The notes under the pieces are model-generated. The model saw nothing but the letters and a program-made list of their open reading frames with translations, had not been told where the DNA came from and searched no databases. Both the position numbers and the translations under genes were made by a program. Shown here piece after piece: positions 26,084 to 34,982 of a stretch of DNA of 64,000 nt (its first letter is position 1; each line of letters opens with the position of its first letter). Origin of the DNA: Pollutimonas sp036675275 (lineage in GTDB: Bacteria > Pseudomonadota > Gammaproteobacteria > Burkholderiales > Burkholderiaceae_B). Location of the stretch: positions 124,001-188,000 of the forward strand of contig JAKFFG010000026.1 in assembly GCA_036675275.1 (NCBI GenBank), given 5' to 3'.

Positions 26084-26842
26084 CTATAGAAATAAATCAG
26101 AATTCCGGCTCGTGACCACCGCTTGCCGGCGAACCCGCTTTTTCGCCGTCTTCCATGCTGGCCCCACGAGCCGCATGCCGGCTACCCGCTTCACTGCCGA
26201 CACGACGTATACCGCCCCGCAAACAGGCCACCAGCGATCGCCCGCGGCCTCCATGAAAGCCCAGCGGTCCAGCCATGTCTTGCTGACGCACGGCGGTGCA
26301 TAACAACCAAAGCGGCCACGGTCGAGTTCGAAAGACAAGAGTTTGAACCAGTCTTTGAGACGCACAAGCGACACCTGCATATGGGCGGGTATGGGCATCA
26401 GCGGATCCAGGCCCGGCACGCGTTCGCGCCCTCCCCACAGGCTCCAGGGGTTGAATCCGGAGATCACCACACGCCCCTCGGGCATCAGTACGCGTTCTGC
26501 CTCACGCAGGATCTGGTGCGGCGCATTAGAACACTCGAGGACATGAGGCAGGACCAGCAAGTCGATACTTTGCGTATCGAAGGGAAGGTGTTCGGGGTCG
26601 GTTACCAGTACGGCCCCCTGCTCGCCTGCCTTGTCAAACAAAATACGAGTACGGCCCTTGAACGGGATACGGTTTGTCCGCAATAAGTCCCACTGCGGCA
26701 GGCCGATTTGTATGGCATGATAACCGAATACATTTGCAACGATGCCGTCGATCTGTTTTTGTTCCCATGCCTGCACGTACTGGCCCGGCGCGGTGTCCAG
26801 CCATTCTGCAAGCTCTACAATCAGAGGTTGGTCCGCCAACAC
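26084..26842 (-). CDS. Class I SAM-dependent methyltransferase
   Basis: A 252-residue methyltransferase-like protein. The region AVLVTDPEHLPFDTQSIDLLVLPHVLECSNAPHQILREAERVLMPEGRVVISGFNPWSLWG has the acidic loop, motif IV-like and post-motif segments of class I (Methyltransf_11) enzymes, and the GFNPWSLWG signature is typical of the proteobacterial family found between gloB and rnhA. A canonical GxGxG motif I is not obvious, so the cofactor site is degenerate or atypical. Divergent from gloB with only 17 bases between starts. Substrate unknown. Confidence 0.85.
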   Translation of the reverse strand: MLADQPLIVELAEWLDTAPGQYVQAWEQKQIDGIVANVFGYHAIQIGLPQWDLLRTNRIPFKGRTRILFDKAGEQGAVLVTDPEHLPFDTQSIDLLVLPHVLECSNAPHQILREAERVLMPEGRVVISGFNPWSLWGGRERVPGLDPLMPIPAHMQVSLVRLKDWFKLLSFELDRGRFGCYAPPCVSKTWLDRWAFMEAAGDRWWPVCGAVYVVSAVKRVAGMRLVGPAWKTAKKRVRRQAVVTSRNSDLFL

Positions 26843-26859
26843 ATCAACTCCCGTGGCTT

Positions 26860-27648
26860 ATGGTAAATACTGAACTCATCCCGATACCCGCCTTTTCCGA
26901 CAACTATATATGGATGGTGCGCAACAATGGCCATGCCATTGTCGTCGACCCCGGACAATCCGATCCGGTCATTGCCGCGCTGGATCAGCACAAGCTGGCA
27001 CTCGACGCCATTTTACTGACTCACCACCACGCAGACCATGTGGGCGGCGTGCTGGCATTACAACAGCGAACAGGGGCTAAAGTCTATGGCCCTGCCACAG
27101 AAACCTTGCCTGCTTGCGACAAGGCGCTGACCGAAGGCGATACCGTTCAGCTGCCTGGCGTAGGCCTTACTCTGCAGGTGCTCGACATCCCCGGCCATAC
27201 GTCCGGCCATATTGCCTATCACGGGAAATTGGCCGGGGGAAAACCCCTGGTTTTCTGCGGCGACACACTATTCGCGGCCGGTTGTGGCCGGATATTTGAA
27301 GGTACGCCAACCCAAATGTTCAATTCTCTGGGTAAACTACGTGCTTTACCGCCGGATACACTCGTTTGCTGCGGCCACGAGTACACTCTAGCGAACCTAC
27401 GTTGGGCGCTCGAAGTAGAGCCCGATAATACCGCTATGCATCGACTGTGGGAAACCGCTGGACAGCTCCGTAAAGAAGGAGCGCCTACATTGCCGTCCAC
27501 GATCGCTGCCGAGCACGAGACCAACCCTTTTTTTCGAACCTCGCAAGCCACGGTCTCGAACGCTGCCTCACGCTACGCGGGCAAGCAGCTTGACTCGGCT
27601 GTAGCGGTTTTTGCAAGTTTGCGCGAATGGAAGAACAATTTCAAATGA
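26860..27648 (+). CDS. gloB: Hydroxyacylglutathione hydrolase (glyoxalase II)
   Basis: Hydrolyses S-D-lactoylglutathione to D-lactate and glutathione, the second step of methylglyoxal detoxification. The metallo-beta-lactamase motif THHHADHVGG supplies zinc ligands, with further ligands in IPGHTSGH, FCGDTLFAAGCGR and CCGHEYTLANLRWAL, the last being specific to glyoxalase II. I start at ATG 26860 (MVNTELIPIPAFSDNYIW), giving 262 residues, the normal length. The mltD-like gene begins 7 bases after its stop. Confidence 0.96.
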   Translation: MVNTELIPIPAFSDNYIWMVRNNGHAIVVDPGQSDPVIAALDQHKLALDAILLTHHHADHVGGVLALQQRTGAKVYGPATETLPACDKALTEGDTVQLPGVGLTLQVLDIPGHTSGHIAYHGKLAGGKPLVFCGDTLFAAGCGRIFEGTPTQMFNSLGKLRALPPDTLVCCGHEYTLANLRWALEVEPDNTAMHRLWETAGQLRKEGAPTLPSTIAAEHETNPFFRTSQATVSNAASRYAGKQLDSAVAVFASLREWKNNFK

Positions 27649-27655
27649 ATTGCCG

Positions 27656-29047
27656 ATGAACTGCCTACGACTATTCATTCTGCTTATCGTAGCAGTCTTG
27701 GCCGGTTGCGCCACCAACAGTCCTGACAACCCGTATGCGCCGTCGAAAAAGACCTACACGGCCGCCGAAACGTCGCGCACTATCGACTTGACCCATCCTC
27801 CGCGCGATATGTGGGATCGGGTCAGGCGCGGATTTGCCATACCCAACCTCAACAACGAACTTACCGAACACTGGACCGACTACTACGCGTCCCATCCCGA
27901 GTCGGTCCTGCTCATGAGCAAGCGGGCAAGCAAATACCTCTACCACATCGTCGACGAGCTCAATCGCCGCGGCCTGCCTACCGAACTGGCCCTTCTGCCT
28001 TTCGTGGAAAGCGCATATAACCCAACCGCCTACTCGCGCGCGAAAGCCTCGGGTCTCTGGCAATTCATACCCAGCACCGGCCTGCACTACAACCTGGAAC
28101 AGAATGCATGGCGCGACCAACGCCGCGACCCCGTCGCCTCGACGAATGCCGCGCTCGACTATCTGACTTATCTGTATGACTTCCAGGGTGACTGGTATCT
28201 GGCACTGGCTTCATACAACTGGGGCGAGGGTTCGGTCAAGCGCGCCATGGAAAAGAACGCCAAAGCCGGCATTCCGGCCGACTACGCGTCCATCAACATG
28301 CCGTCGGAAACGCGCAACTACGTACCCAAGCTGCAGGCCATCAAGAACATTATTGCGAATCCCAAGAAGTACGGCATCACGCTGCCCGACGTCACCAACG
28401 AGCCTTATTTCACCAAGGTCCAGCAGACCCCCAGCGTCGATATCGAAATTGCCGTCGCGGCCGAACTTGCTGAAATGCCGCTGGACGAATTCAAATTGCT
28501 CAACGCGTCGTTCAACCGCCCCGTCATCTTGGCCGAGCACCAGACTACGCTGTTGCTCCCCACCAATAAGGTGGACATCTTCAATGCCAATCTCGCAGCC
28601 TACAAGGGCAAACTTAGCGAATGGCAAACGTATAGAAGCAAATCAGGCGAATCTTACCTGACCATCGCCAAGCAACACGGCATCAGCGTGGCGCAGCTGC
28701 GTAAAATGAACGGTCTGAGCAAGAAAGCAAAACTGGCCAACGCGCAGACACTGCTCGTACCCGCGACAGGCGCCAGCGGCCGCATCCAGCTGGCGTTACT
28801 TGACGTATCGGCAGACGGCGCGTCAGCGGCCCGCACTAAATCGTCAGGCCGCAATAAAGACGTCGTCGTGTTGCGCCGCAAGGCCAATGTACGCACGCAT
28901 ACGGTCAAAGGCGGTGATACGCTGTTTTCGCTGGCTAAAAAATACAATACATCCGTCACCGAACTCCGCAAGTTGAATAATCTCAAAGGCAGCAAGTTGG
29001 CCAAGGGTGCTCGATTACGTGTGCCCGGAACCAGCATCCGCGGCTAA
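27656..29047 (+). CDS. mltD: MltD-like membrane-bound lytic murein transglycosylase with LysM repeats
   Basis: A cell-wall enzyme that cleaves the MurNAc-GlcNAc bond to form 1,6-anhydro ends. It is a lipoprotein: the signal sequence ends in the lipobox LAGC (Cys18). The SLT domain follows, with catalytic Glu in LLPFVESAYNP (E118) and the ASGLWQFIPSTG and ASYNWGEGSV motifs. Two C-terminal LysM domains are visible (YLTIAKQHGISVAQLRKMNGL and DTLFSLAKKYNTSVTELRKLNNL). 463 residues. It is close behind gloB, a common betaproteobacterial order. Confidence 0.94.
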   Translation: MNCLRLFILLIVAVLAGCATNSPDNPYAPSKKTYTAAETSRTIDLTHPPRDMWDRVRRGFAIPNLNNELTEHWTDYYASHPESVLLMSKRASKYLYHIVDELNRRGLPTELALLPFVESAYNPTAYSRAKASGLWQFIPSTGLHYNLEQNAWRDQRRDPVASTNAALDYLTYLYDFQGDWYLALASYNWGEGSVKRAMEKNAKAGIPADYASINMPSETRNYVPKLQAIKNIIANPKKYGITLPDVTNEPYFTKVQQTPSVDIEIAVAAELAEMPLDEFKLLNASFNRPVILAEHQTTLLLPTNKVDIFNANLAAYKGKLSEWQTYRSKSGESYLTIAKQHGISVAQLRKMNGLSKKAKLANAQTLLVPATGASGRIQLALLDVSADGASAARTKSSGRNKDVVVLRRKANVRTHTVKGGDTLFSLAKKYNTSVTELRKLNNLKGSKLAKGARLRVPGTSIRG

Positions 29048-29078
29048 ACTCTCAAGTCAAGAAAAAAGGATTTATCAA

Positions 29079-29861
29079 ATGGGTTTCCTCAATGGCAAAC
29101 GCATCCTCATAACCGGCGTTCTATCAAATCGGTCGATCGCCTATGGCATCGCGCATGCCTGCAAGCAGCAGGGCGCCGAACTTGCCTTTACCTACGTCGG
29201 CGATCGTTTCAAGGAACGCGTCACTGGTTTTGCCGCGGAACTCGGCAGCGATATTGTCATTCCATGCGACGTCGCCGAAGACGAACAAATCGAGAATACG
29301 TTCAAGGAATTGCAGGAACGCTGGGATGGCCTCGATGGCCTGGTCCACTCCATCGGTTTTGCACCGCGCGAATGCCTGAATGGCGACCTGCTCGAAGGCT
29401 TTTCACGCGAGGCATTTCGCATTGCGCACGATATCTCGGCCTACAGCTTCCCGGCACTTGCGAAAGCCGCGCTGCCCATGCTCAAGGGACGCCAAAGTTC
29501 GGTTCTGACACTCACCTACCTGGGCGCTGAAAAAGTCGTTCCTCACTACAACACCATGGGGCTGGCCAAAGCGTCCCTGGAAGCAAGCGTGCGCTACCTC
29601 GCTTCCGCACTTGGGCCAATGGGCATACGCGCCAACGGTATTTCGGCGGGTCCCATCAAAACGCTGGCTGCCAGCGGCATCAAAGACTTCTCCGCCATCT
29701 TCAAGTATGTGGAAGCCAATGCGCCTATCCGGCGCAATGTAACCATTGAAGATGTGGGCAATGTGGCTGCCTTCATGCTTTCCGATCTGGCCGCCGGCGT
29801 CACCGGCGAAATCACCCATGTCGACGGCGGGTTTTCAACCGTCGTACCCGGCATGGAATAA
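29079..29861 (+). CDS. fabI: Enoyl-[acyl-carrier-protein] reductase (NADH)
   Basis: Last reductive step of each fatty-acid elongation cycle. The 260-residue protein opens MGFLNGKRILITGVLSNRSIA, the FabI-type SDR cofactor loop (GxxxxxSxA). The active site has Y147 (TLTYLG), Y157 (PHYNTMG) and K164 (GLAKASLE), at positions matching the E. coli enzyme. The start at 29079 has an AAAAAGGA ribosome site; the upstream frame lies inside mltD. It is the target family of triclosan and isoniazid-like inhibitors. Confidence 0.96.
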   Translation: MGFLNGKRILITGVLSNRSIAYGIAHACKQQGAELAFTYVGDRFKERVTGFAAELGSDIVIPCDVAEDEQIENTFKELQERWDGLDGLVHSIGFAPRECLNGDLLEGFSREAFRIAHDISAYSFPALAKAALPMLKGRQSSVLTLTYLGAEKVVPHYNTMGLAKASLEASVRYLASALGPMGIRANGISAGPIKTLAASGIKDFSAIFKYVEANAPIRRNVTIEDVGNVAAFMLSDLAAGVTGEITHVDGGFSTVVPGME

Positions 29862-29940
29862 AGTTGTAGCTCGAACGGCGCAGCGGTCGCTCCCCTCCAT
29901 AATTACAACAGTCTGGGGGCGCCCGCATGCCGGAGCAGGA

Positions 29941-30618
29941 TCATGCCGTTTCGTTCGCAGAGTTCTTCAGATTCTGCAGGGCCACGGCAGCCGCCTTTGC
30001 AACATGCTCGGCACAGAGCTTCTTGGCCCGCTTGGAATCGCGGCTTTCAATTGCGTCGACAATTTCCGTAAGTTCTTCAATCGTCTTTGGCAGCCGGTCT
30101 TTGCCCGACAAGGATAGCCGCCGCAGAATAGTCACCCGGTTGTTCAGAAGGGTGAGCATGCTGCCCACGACCGTGTTTCCGCAGCCGTCCAGCAGTATCT
30201 TGTAGAAATCATTCTTGGCATCCAAAAGACTGTGCGTGGACCCAGCCGCGTCGATGTCCTTCAACGTGTCCAGAGCCGCGCGCAGCGCCTTGATCTGCCC
30301 GTCGGTGGCGTGGACGGCAAAGCCCTCGCCTGCCAACGCTTCCAATGCCTGCCGGACCGCGTAGATGTCTTCCGCCTCTTCGTAGGTAATCGTGGACACG
30401 ACCGGTCCCTTATGGGGGATGTTGGTAATGAGTCCTTCGGCGCCCAGGTGCTGCAGAGACTCGCGCAATACCGTGCGGCTGATACCCAGCATCTCGCACA
30501 AGTCCCGCTCTATCAGCTTCTGCCCCGGTTGAAATGTGCCGCTCAATACCGCCAGGCGGAGCCGGTCGGTTACCTGCTGCCGCAGCGAGCTGTTTTCCCT
30601 GGGGATATGGAGGTCCAT
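29941..30618 (-). CDS. GntR family regulator (FadR/FCD subfamily)
   Basis: A GntR-type winged-helix regulator: LRQQVTDRLRLAVLSGTFQPGQKLIERDLCEMLGISRTVLRESLQHLGAEGLI, followed by an all-helical FCD ligand domain (EDIYAVRQALEALAGEGFAV...). The start is uncertain among 30642, 30630 and 30618; I take 30618 (MDLHIPRENS, 225 residues). It is divergent from a three-gene catabolic cluster (30828-33200) and probably represses it. FCD regulators usually sense small organic acids; the ligand here is unknown. Confidence 0.9.
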   Translation of the reverse strand: MDLHIPRENSSLRQQVTDRLRLAVLSGTFQPGQKLIERDLCEMLGISRTVLRESLQHLGAEGLITNIPHKGPVVSTITYEEAEDIYAVRQALEALAGEGFAVHATDGQIKALRAALDTLKDIDAAGSTHSLLDAKNDFYKILLDGCGNTVVGSMLTLLNNRVTILRRLSLSGKDRLPKTIEELTEIVDAIESRDSKRAKKLCAEHVAKAAAVALQNLKNSANETA

Positions 30619-30766
30619 CGATGAGTTCATGGTCAGTTTCAAGGGTTCAACGTATGGCTCAATGCTAGCACTAAGCCGAAGTCAGGCCCGCACGGGACGC
30701 CGTTATGGATCGGTGCCGTAGCCGACAAGCGGCCATGGGGAAAATACCCAGTCGCGCGGAAATAAT

Positions 30767-30779
30767 ATTGTATTACAAT
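30767..30779. promoter_or_regulatory. Candidate GntR operator before the CMD operon
   Basis: ATTGTA-T-TACAAT is a perfect 13-base palindrome, 49 bases upstream of the first gene of the cluster and 149 from the divergent GntR start. It is AT-rich in a GC-rich genome and has the length usual for FadR-type sites. A further TACAA half-site follows at 30782-30786. Confidence 0.5.
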
Positions 30780-30827
30780 CGTACAAATAGACGATAGTTA
30801 TTCACCCATATCAATCGAGGACAAGAC

Positions 30828-31247
30828 ATGACGAACCCCGCAAACAATCCATTGGAACAGCTCTTTCAAGAAGGCCTTAAAACCCGGCGAGAAGTTCTGG
30901 GGGCCGAATATGTGGACGGCTCATTGGCCAAGGCCAATGAATTTATGTCGACCTTCCAGCACATCACTACCGAATGGTGCTGGGGCTACGCATGGAACAG
31001 GCCTGGGCTGGAGCGCAAGACACGCAGCATGCTGAACCTGGCCATGCTTACTGCGCTTAACCGCCCTGCGGAAATCAAGCTTCATGTAAAAGGCGCGCTC
31101 AACAATGGCGTAACCGTCGAAGAAATCAAGGAAATTCTGCTGCAGGCAACCGTTTACTGCGGTATCCCCGCCGGCCTCGACGCGTTCAAAGTCGCCAATC
31201 AGGTGCTCGAAGAAGAAGGCGCATATACAAACGAAGAGGCCAAGTAA
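30828..31247 (+). CDS. Carboxymuconolactone decarboxylase family protein
   Basis: A 139-residue all-helical protein of the PcaC-like CMD family. Segments ITTEWCWGYAWNRPGLERKTRSMLNLAMLTALNRPAEIKLHVKGALNNG and EEIKEILLQATVYCGIPAG follow the gamma-carboxymuconolactone decarboxylase pattern (conserved Glu and the H-V-x-G-A-L-N-N-G element) and lack the CxxC of AhpD peroxidase relatives. The protocatechuate pathway genes are absent, so the substrate is probably another lactone or keto acid. It overlaps the next gene by one base (TAATG). Confidence 0.87.
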   Translation: MTNPANNPLEQLFQEGLKTRREVLGAEYVDGSLAKANEFMSTFQHITTEWCWGYAWNRPGLERKTRSMLNLAMLTALNRPAEIKLHVKGALNNGVTVEEIKEILLQATVYCGIPAGLDAFKVANQVLEEEGAYTNEEAK

Positions 31248-32173
31248 TGGGCAAACTCCTCGACACCATCGGATTCATCGGAATGGGAAGCATGGGCAAG
31301 CCCATGGCAAGCTGCCTGCACAAAGCGGGCTACACCTTGACGGTCATGGATATCAACGCCGAAGCCGCCAATGAGTTTGCCGCAACGATAGGCGCAACCA
31401 CGGTGGCGTCCGGCGCCGACCTTGCCCGGCAAAGCGATGTCATTATCACCATGCTTCCAACCAGCGCCATTGTCGAATCAGTGCTCACCGGAGACAACGG
31501 CGTACTGTCGTCCATAAAAGACGGCGCCGTAATTCTCGAAATGAGTTCAGGCATCCCCAGCCAGACGCAGAAGCTCGCGGGGCTGGCCGAAGCGGCAGGC
31601 GCGGTGCTGCTGGACGCCCCCGTTTCGGGTGGCGTCTCCCGCGCCATCACCGGCGAACTGGCCATTATGGTGGGAGGATCCGCCCAGCATGTTGAACGAA
31701 GCAACGCCATACTTTCGTGCATGGGTAAGTCCATCGTACATACCGGCGAGGTCGGAAGCGCGCATGCAATGAAGGCCCTGAATAACCTCGTTTCGGCAGG
31801 CGGCTTCCTGATCGGAATCGAAGCGCTGCTGATCGGTCAGCGCTTCGGCCTGGATCCCAATGTCATGGTAGACGTATTGAATTCGTCCACCGGCATGAAT
31901 AATTCCACCCAGAAAAAATTCAAACAGTTCGTTCTATCGCGGGAATTCAATTCGGGCTTCGGGCTCGACCTGATGGTCAAGGACTTGACCATAGCCCTGG
32001 GCATCGCGGTCGACTCTTCCACGCCCGCGCCTTTTTCGTCCTTGTGCAGAGAACTATGGGCTTCATCGGCCAGTCTGCTGGGCAAAGGACAAGACCATAC
32101 CGCCGTCGCCAAGTTGCTGGAACACCTGAGCAACACAGAACTCGGGGCTGCATGCGAACCTGGAAACAAATAG
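31247..32173 (+). CDS. 3-hydroxyisobutyrate dehydrogenase family NAD(P)-dependent oxidoreductase
   Basis: Beta-hydroxyacid dehydrogenase of 308 residues. The cofactor motif is IGFIGMGSMGKPM (G12-G17), the substrate motif DAPVSGG (123-129) and the catalytic lysine K176 in GSAHAMKALNN. Family members act on 3-hydroxyisobutyrate, tartronate semialdehyde, threonate or similar. It is translationally coupled to the CMD-like gene and followed by a Bug receptor, so the substrate is likely a short hydroxy acid brought in from outside. Exact substrate cannot be read. Confidence 0.9.
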   Translation: MGKLLDTIGFIGMGSMGKPMASCLHKAGYTLTVMDINAEAANEFAATIGATTVASGADLARQSDVIITMLPTSAIVESVLTGDNGVLSSIKDGAVILEMSSGIPSQTQKLAGLAEAAGAVLLDAPVSGGVSRAITGELAIMVGGSAQHVERSNAILSCMGKSIVHTGEVGSAHAMKALNNLVSAGGFLIGIEALLIGQRFGLDPNVMVDVLNSSTGMNNSTQKKFKQFVLSREFNSGFGLDLMVKDLTIALGIAVDSSTPAPFSSLCRELWASSASLLGKGQDHTAVAKLLEHLSNTELGAACEPGNK

Positions 32174-32225
32174 GTTTATCCACCGCGGTTCTGGAGGACG
32201 GCATTCAATCACTGGAGACAAAAAA

Positions 32226-33200
32226 ATGAAAACCACAATCATCACTTTGCTGGCTTCTGTCGCACTGTGCAATGCGGCTTATGCCGAAAACTACCCTACG
32301 CGCGCTATCACAATGATCGTGCCCTATGCCGCGGGCGGTTCCACCGATGGCCTTGCGCGAGTCATCGCCGACGCCATGGGACGTCAACTGAAGCAAAGTA
32401 TCGTTGTCGAGAATGTCGGCGGCGGAGGCGGCATGATAGGCATAAAAAAGCTGATGCAGGCCAAACCCGACGGCTACACCATATCGCTGGGCAACATGGG
32501 CAACTTCGCCATCGCCGGAACGCTCTATCCAAAAGCCGACTATGATCCGCGCCGCGATGTGACGCCGATCGGCCTGGTGGCCAGCGTGCCCATGGTGCTG
32601 TCAGTCAGCCAGAAAAGCGGCATCAAAGATATGCAGGAACTCCTGAAAAGGCTGCGTGCCAGCGATACCGCCATCAACTTCGGCCATTCCGGCCCAGGTT
32701 CCACAGGCCATATTGCGTCGGTCTACTTCAGCAGCGTTTCCGACACCAAGGCCGTGCAGGTTCCATATCGCGGGGCGGGCCCGGCCATTGCCGATCTCAT
32801 GGCAGGCACGGTAGATGCCGTTATCGACCAGACCGTGACCATGATTCCTGCCAGCAAGGGCGGCCGCATACTAGCGATCGCGGTGTCCGGCGATAAACGC
32901 GTAGAGCAGCTTCCCGATACCCCGACGTTCAAAGAGGCGGGTGTTCCAGGCTTCGATCTGCATGTCTGGAATGCTGTCGTCGCACCAAAGGATACGCCGA
33001 CAGCCATTATCGAAACACTCGCCCAGGCACTTCACGACTCGTTCGAAGATCCGAAGGTGATCGCGCAGATGAAAAGCTTTGCCGCTCCCATTCCCAAGCA
33101 GGACGAACAAGGCCCTGCCGCGCTCAAAGCCTTGATCGACACAGACGTCGTGCGTTTTGAAAAGCTCATCAAGGAAAACAAGCTGCACGTCAATAACTGA
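32226..33200 (+). CDS. Tripartite tricarboxylate transporter receptor (Bug family)
   Basis: Periplasmic solute-binding protein (324 residues) of the Bug/TctC family. The Sec signal ends near AYA|EN. Typical segments are YPTRAITMIVPYAAGGSTDGLAR, VVENVGGGGGMIG, KPDGYTISLGNMG and VPYRGAGPAIADLMAGTVDA. No TctA/TctB permease genes are near, common in Alcaligenaceae where Bug genes are many and scattered. Its place at the end of the CMD-dehydrogenase operon suggests it binds the acid that pathway consumes, or acts as a sensor. Confidence 0.93.
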   Translation: MKTTIITLLASVALCNAAYAENYPTRAITMIVPYAAGGSTDGLARVIADAMGRQLKQSIVVENVGGGGGMIGIKKLMQAKPDGYTISLGNMGNFAIAGTLYPKADYDPRRDVTPIGLVASVPMVLSVSQKSGIKDMQELLKRLRASDTAINFGHSGPGSTGHIASVYFSSVSDTKAVQVPYRGAGPAIADLMAGTVDAVIDQTVTMIPASKGGRILAIAVSGDKRVEQLPDTPTFKEAGVPGFDLHVWNAVVAPKDTPTAIIETLAQALHDSFEDPKVIAQMKSFAAPIPKQDEQGPAALKALIDTDVVRFEKLIKENKLHVNN

Positions 33201-33242
33201 CGCGGCAAGTCGTGCCGCCGGGCTCGCCTCTGCGGCTGCGGA

Positions 33243-33279
33243 CGGGCTAGGCTCGCAGCCCTACTGCGAGCCTAGCCCG
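33243..33279. other. Perfect 16-bp inverted repeat between convergent genes
   Basis: CGGGCTAGGCTCGCAG at 33243-33258 and its exact complement at 33264-33279 enclose the 5-base loop CCCTA. It lies between the convergent Bug gene and glutathione transferase gene and includes the latter's stop codon (33272-33274). No T-run follows on either strand. It is the strongest stem in the window outside the tRNAs; probably an mRNA 3' structure for both genes. Confidence 0.85.
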
Positions 33280-33916
33280 GAAACAACAGCGGCGCCTGCC
33301 CCGGTGTCCATGGCGGATACTTCCCCATGATGCGTTCGAACAGCGCCGACTGCGACCATTGCTGCAACCAGGCTTGAAGCCGCGGCCAGGACTGGTCTTC
33401 AAACCATTCAAGATCGGTATGGGCAAATTGACGCACAAATGGTGCAATCGCCGCATCGGCCATCGTCTGATTGGCCCCCAACAGGAAAGAATTGTGCGCC
33501 AGGCGCGACTCGATCTGAAGCAGCCATGATGCAGCCTCTTCCCGATGAACGCGACCATCGGTGTTGTCGTAGCGCTGAGGGTACTTATAGCGATCGAGAT
33601 GATGCTTGAATTCACCATCGCACTCCGCAATCAGGCCCGTCATGGCGGATAGGTCGCCGGTAGCGGAAGGCAGCCATGCAAGCGGGTCGTTATGCCCCAA
33701 GGCCCACAGCATGATATCCAAGCTCTGTTCAATAACCGTGCCATCGGAATCCACCAGCACCGGGACGGTGGCTTTCGGCGATGCATCGAGCAAGGCCTGG
33801 GGCTTATTGCGCAATACCACTTCGCGCAGCTCACAGACCAGGCCGCTGGCAACCACAGCCGATCGCGCACGCATGGCATATGGACAACGACGGAACGAAT
33901 AAAGGACAGGAATCAA
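33272..33916 (-). CDS. Glutathione S-transferase family protein
   Basis: A 214-residue protein with a thioredoxin-like N-terminal domain (PVLYSFRRCPYAMRAR, with the CPYA redox/GSH motif; then PVLVDSDGTVIEQSLDIM, the GSH-binding Pro and Ser) and a helical C-terminal domain. The start is a TTG at 33914-33916 placed immediately after the trhO stop (TAATTG), so it is probably read by coupling. The CPYA motif recalls glutaredoxin-like GSTs; substrate unknown. Confidence 0.88.
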   Translation of the reverse strand: MIPVLYSFRRCPYAMRARSAVVASGLVCELREVVLRNKPQALLDASPKATVPVLVDSDGTVIEQSLDIMLWALGHNDPLAWLPSATGDLSAMTGLIAECDGEFKHHLDRYKYPQRYDNTDGRVHREEAASWLLQIESRLAHNSFLLGANQTMADAAIAPFVRQFAHTDLEWFEDQSWPRLQAWLQQWSQSALFERIMGKYPPWTPGQAPLLFPG

Positions 33917-34921
33917 TTATGCGTCGACCTTCGCCGCAGCGGCCGCGGCTTCCACCTTCTCTTTCATGGCCTTCTCTTTGGCGGCTTTTTTCAGCTCGAC
34001 ACGTACACCGATATGCCTGTCGGCCCGTTGCCTGGCCAGCTCGACCTGCTTCTGACGCTCGGCGAACCGTTGCTTCTGCTCGTCGGTATGCTTGTCATGG
34101 CAATGCGGACAGCTGACGCCGTCGACAAAATGCTCGGACAATTTATCGGCAGCGCTGAGCGGCAGGCGGCAAGCGCGACAGAATTCGTAGTGGCCCTGTT
34201 CAAGGCCATGCATGACCGAAACCCGTTCATCGAAGACGAAACACTCGCCGTCCCAGCGGCTTTCTTCGGATGCTACGGTTTCCAGATATTTGAGAATGCC
34301 GCCTTCCAGGTGATACACCTCGTCGAATCCAAGGCTGCGCATGTAGGCGGTGGATTTTTCGCAGCGTATGCCGCCGGTGCAGAACATGGCCAGGCGCGGT
34401 TTGTTGTGCAATACGCCGCCTTCGGCCGACTGCTCTTTCACCCACTGGGGAAATTCGGTAAAGCTGGTGGTGTGCGGATTGACGGCCCGCTTGAATGTAC
34501 CGATGGACACTTCGTAGTCGTTGCGCGTATCGACCACGACGACGTCCGGGTCATCGATAAGCGCATTCCAGTCCTGGGGTTTTACATAGGTGCCGGCCAT
34601 GGTCTCCGCGTGCACATTCGGTACGCCCATGGTCACGATTTCACGCTTGAGTTTTACCTTGATGCGGTAGAACGGCATTTTGTCGGCCCACGATTCCTTG
34701 TGCACCAAGGTCTGCAGACGCGAATCATTGCGCAAGAAATCGAGCACGGCGTTGATCCCGGCCGGTGATCCGGCGATAGTGCCGTTGATGCCTTCTTCCG
34801 CCAGAAGCAAGGTACCTTTTACCTCATGCGTTTCGCAGCATGCCAGCAGAGGCGCCTGCAAGGCTTCGAAATCGGGCAGGTGAACGAATTTGTATAGTGC
34901 AGCAACAAGAAAGTTGGCCAT
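33917..34921 (-). CDS. trhO: tRNA uridine(34) hydroxylase (rhodanese-like)
   Basis: TrhO (formerly YceA) hydroxylates U34 of certain tRNAs, using O2, to give 5-hydroxyuridine. The 334-residue protein opens MANFLVAALYKFVHLPDF and has the EEGINGTIAGS segment of the N-terminal domain. The rhodanese domain (VVVDTRNDYE) carries the active Cys in MFCTGGIRCEKS (C187 by my count). The C-terminal part has a Cys-rich patch (CRACRLPLS, CPHCHDKH) and a Lys/Ala-rich tail. I start at 34921 rather than three codons upstream. It is followed directly by the GST gene. Confidence 0.94.
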   Translation of the reverse strand: MANFLVAALYKFVHLPDFEALQAPLLACCETHEVKGTLLLAEEGINGTIAGSPAGINAVLDFLRNDSRLQTLVHKESWADKMPFYRIKVKLKREIVTMGVPNVHAETMAGTYVKPQDWNALIDDPDVVVVDTRNDYEVSIGTFKRAVNPHTTSFTEFPQWVKEQSAEGGVLHNKPRLAMFCTGGIRCEKSTAYMRSLGFDEVYHLEGGILKYLETVASEESRWDGECFVFDERVSVMHGLEQGHYEFCRACRLPLSAADKLSEHFVDGVSCPHCHDKHTDEQKQRFAERQKQVELARQRADRHIGVRVELKKAAKEKAMKEKVEAAAAAAKVDA

Positions 34922-34982
34922 GGTGGTCAAAACAGGAAAGAGCCGGAACCCTGTATTTTAACGTCTTTGGCCCGGCAGCCCG

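Noticed and set aside
26674..26859. N-terminal extension of gloB
   Set aside because: It is antisense to the methyltransferase gene and the glyoxalase II fold begins at the ATG at 26860.
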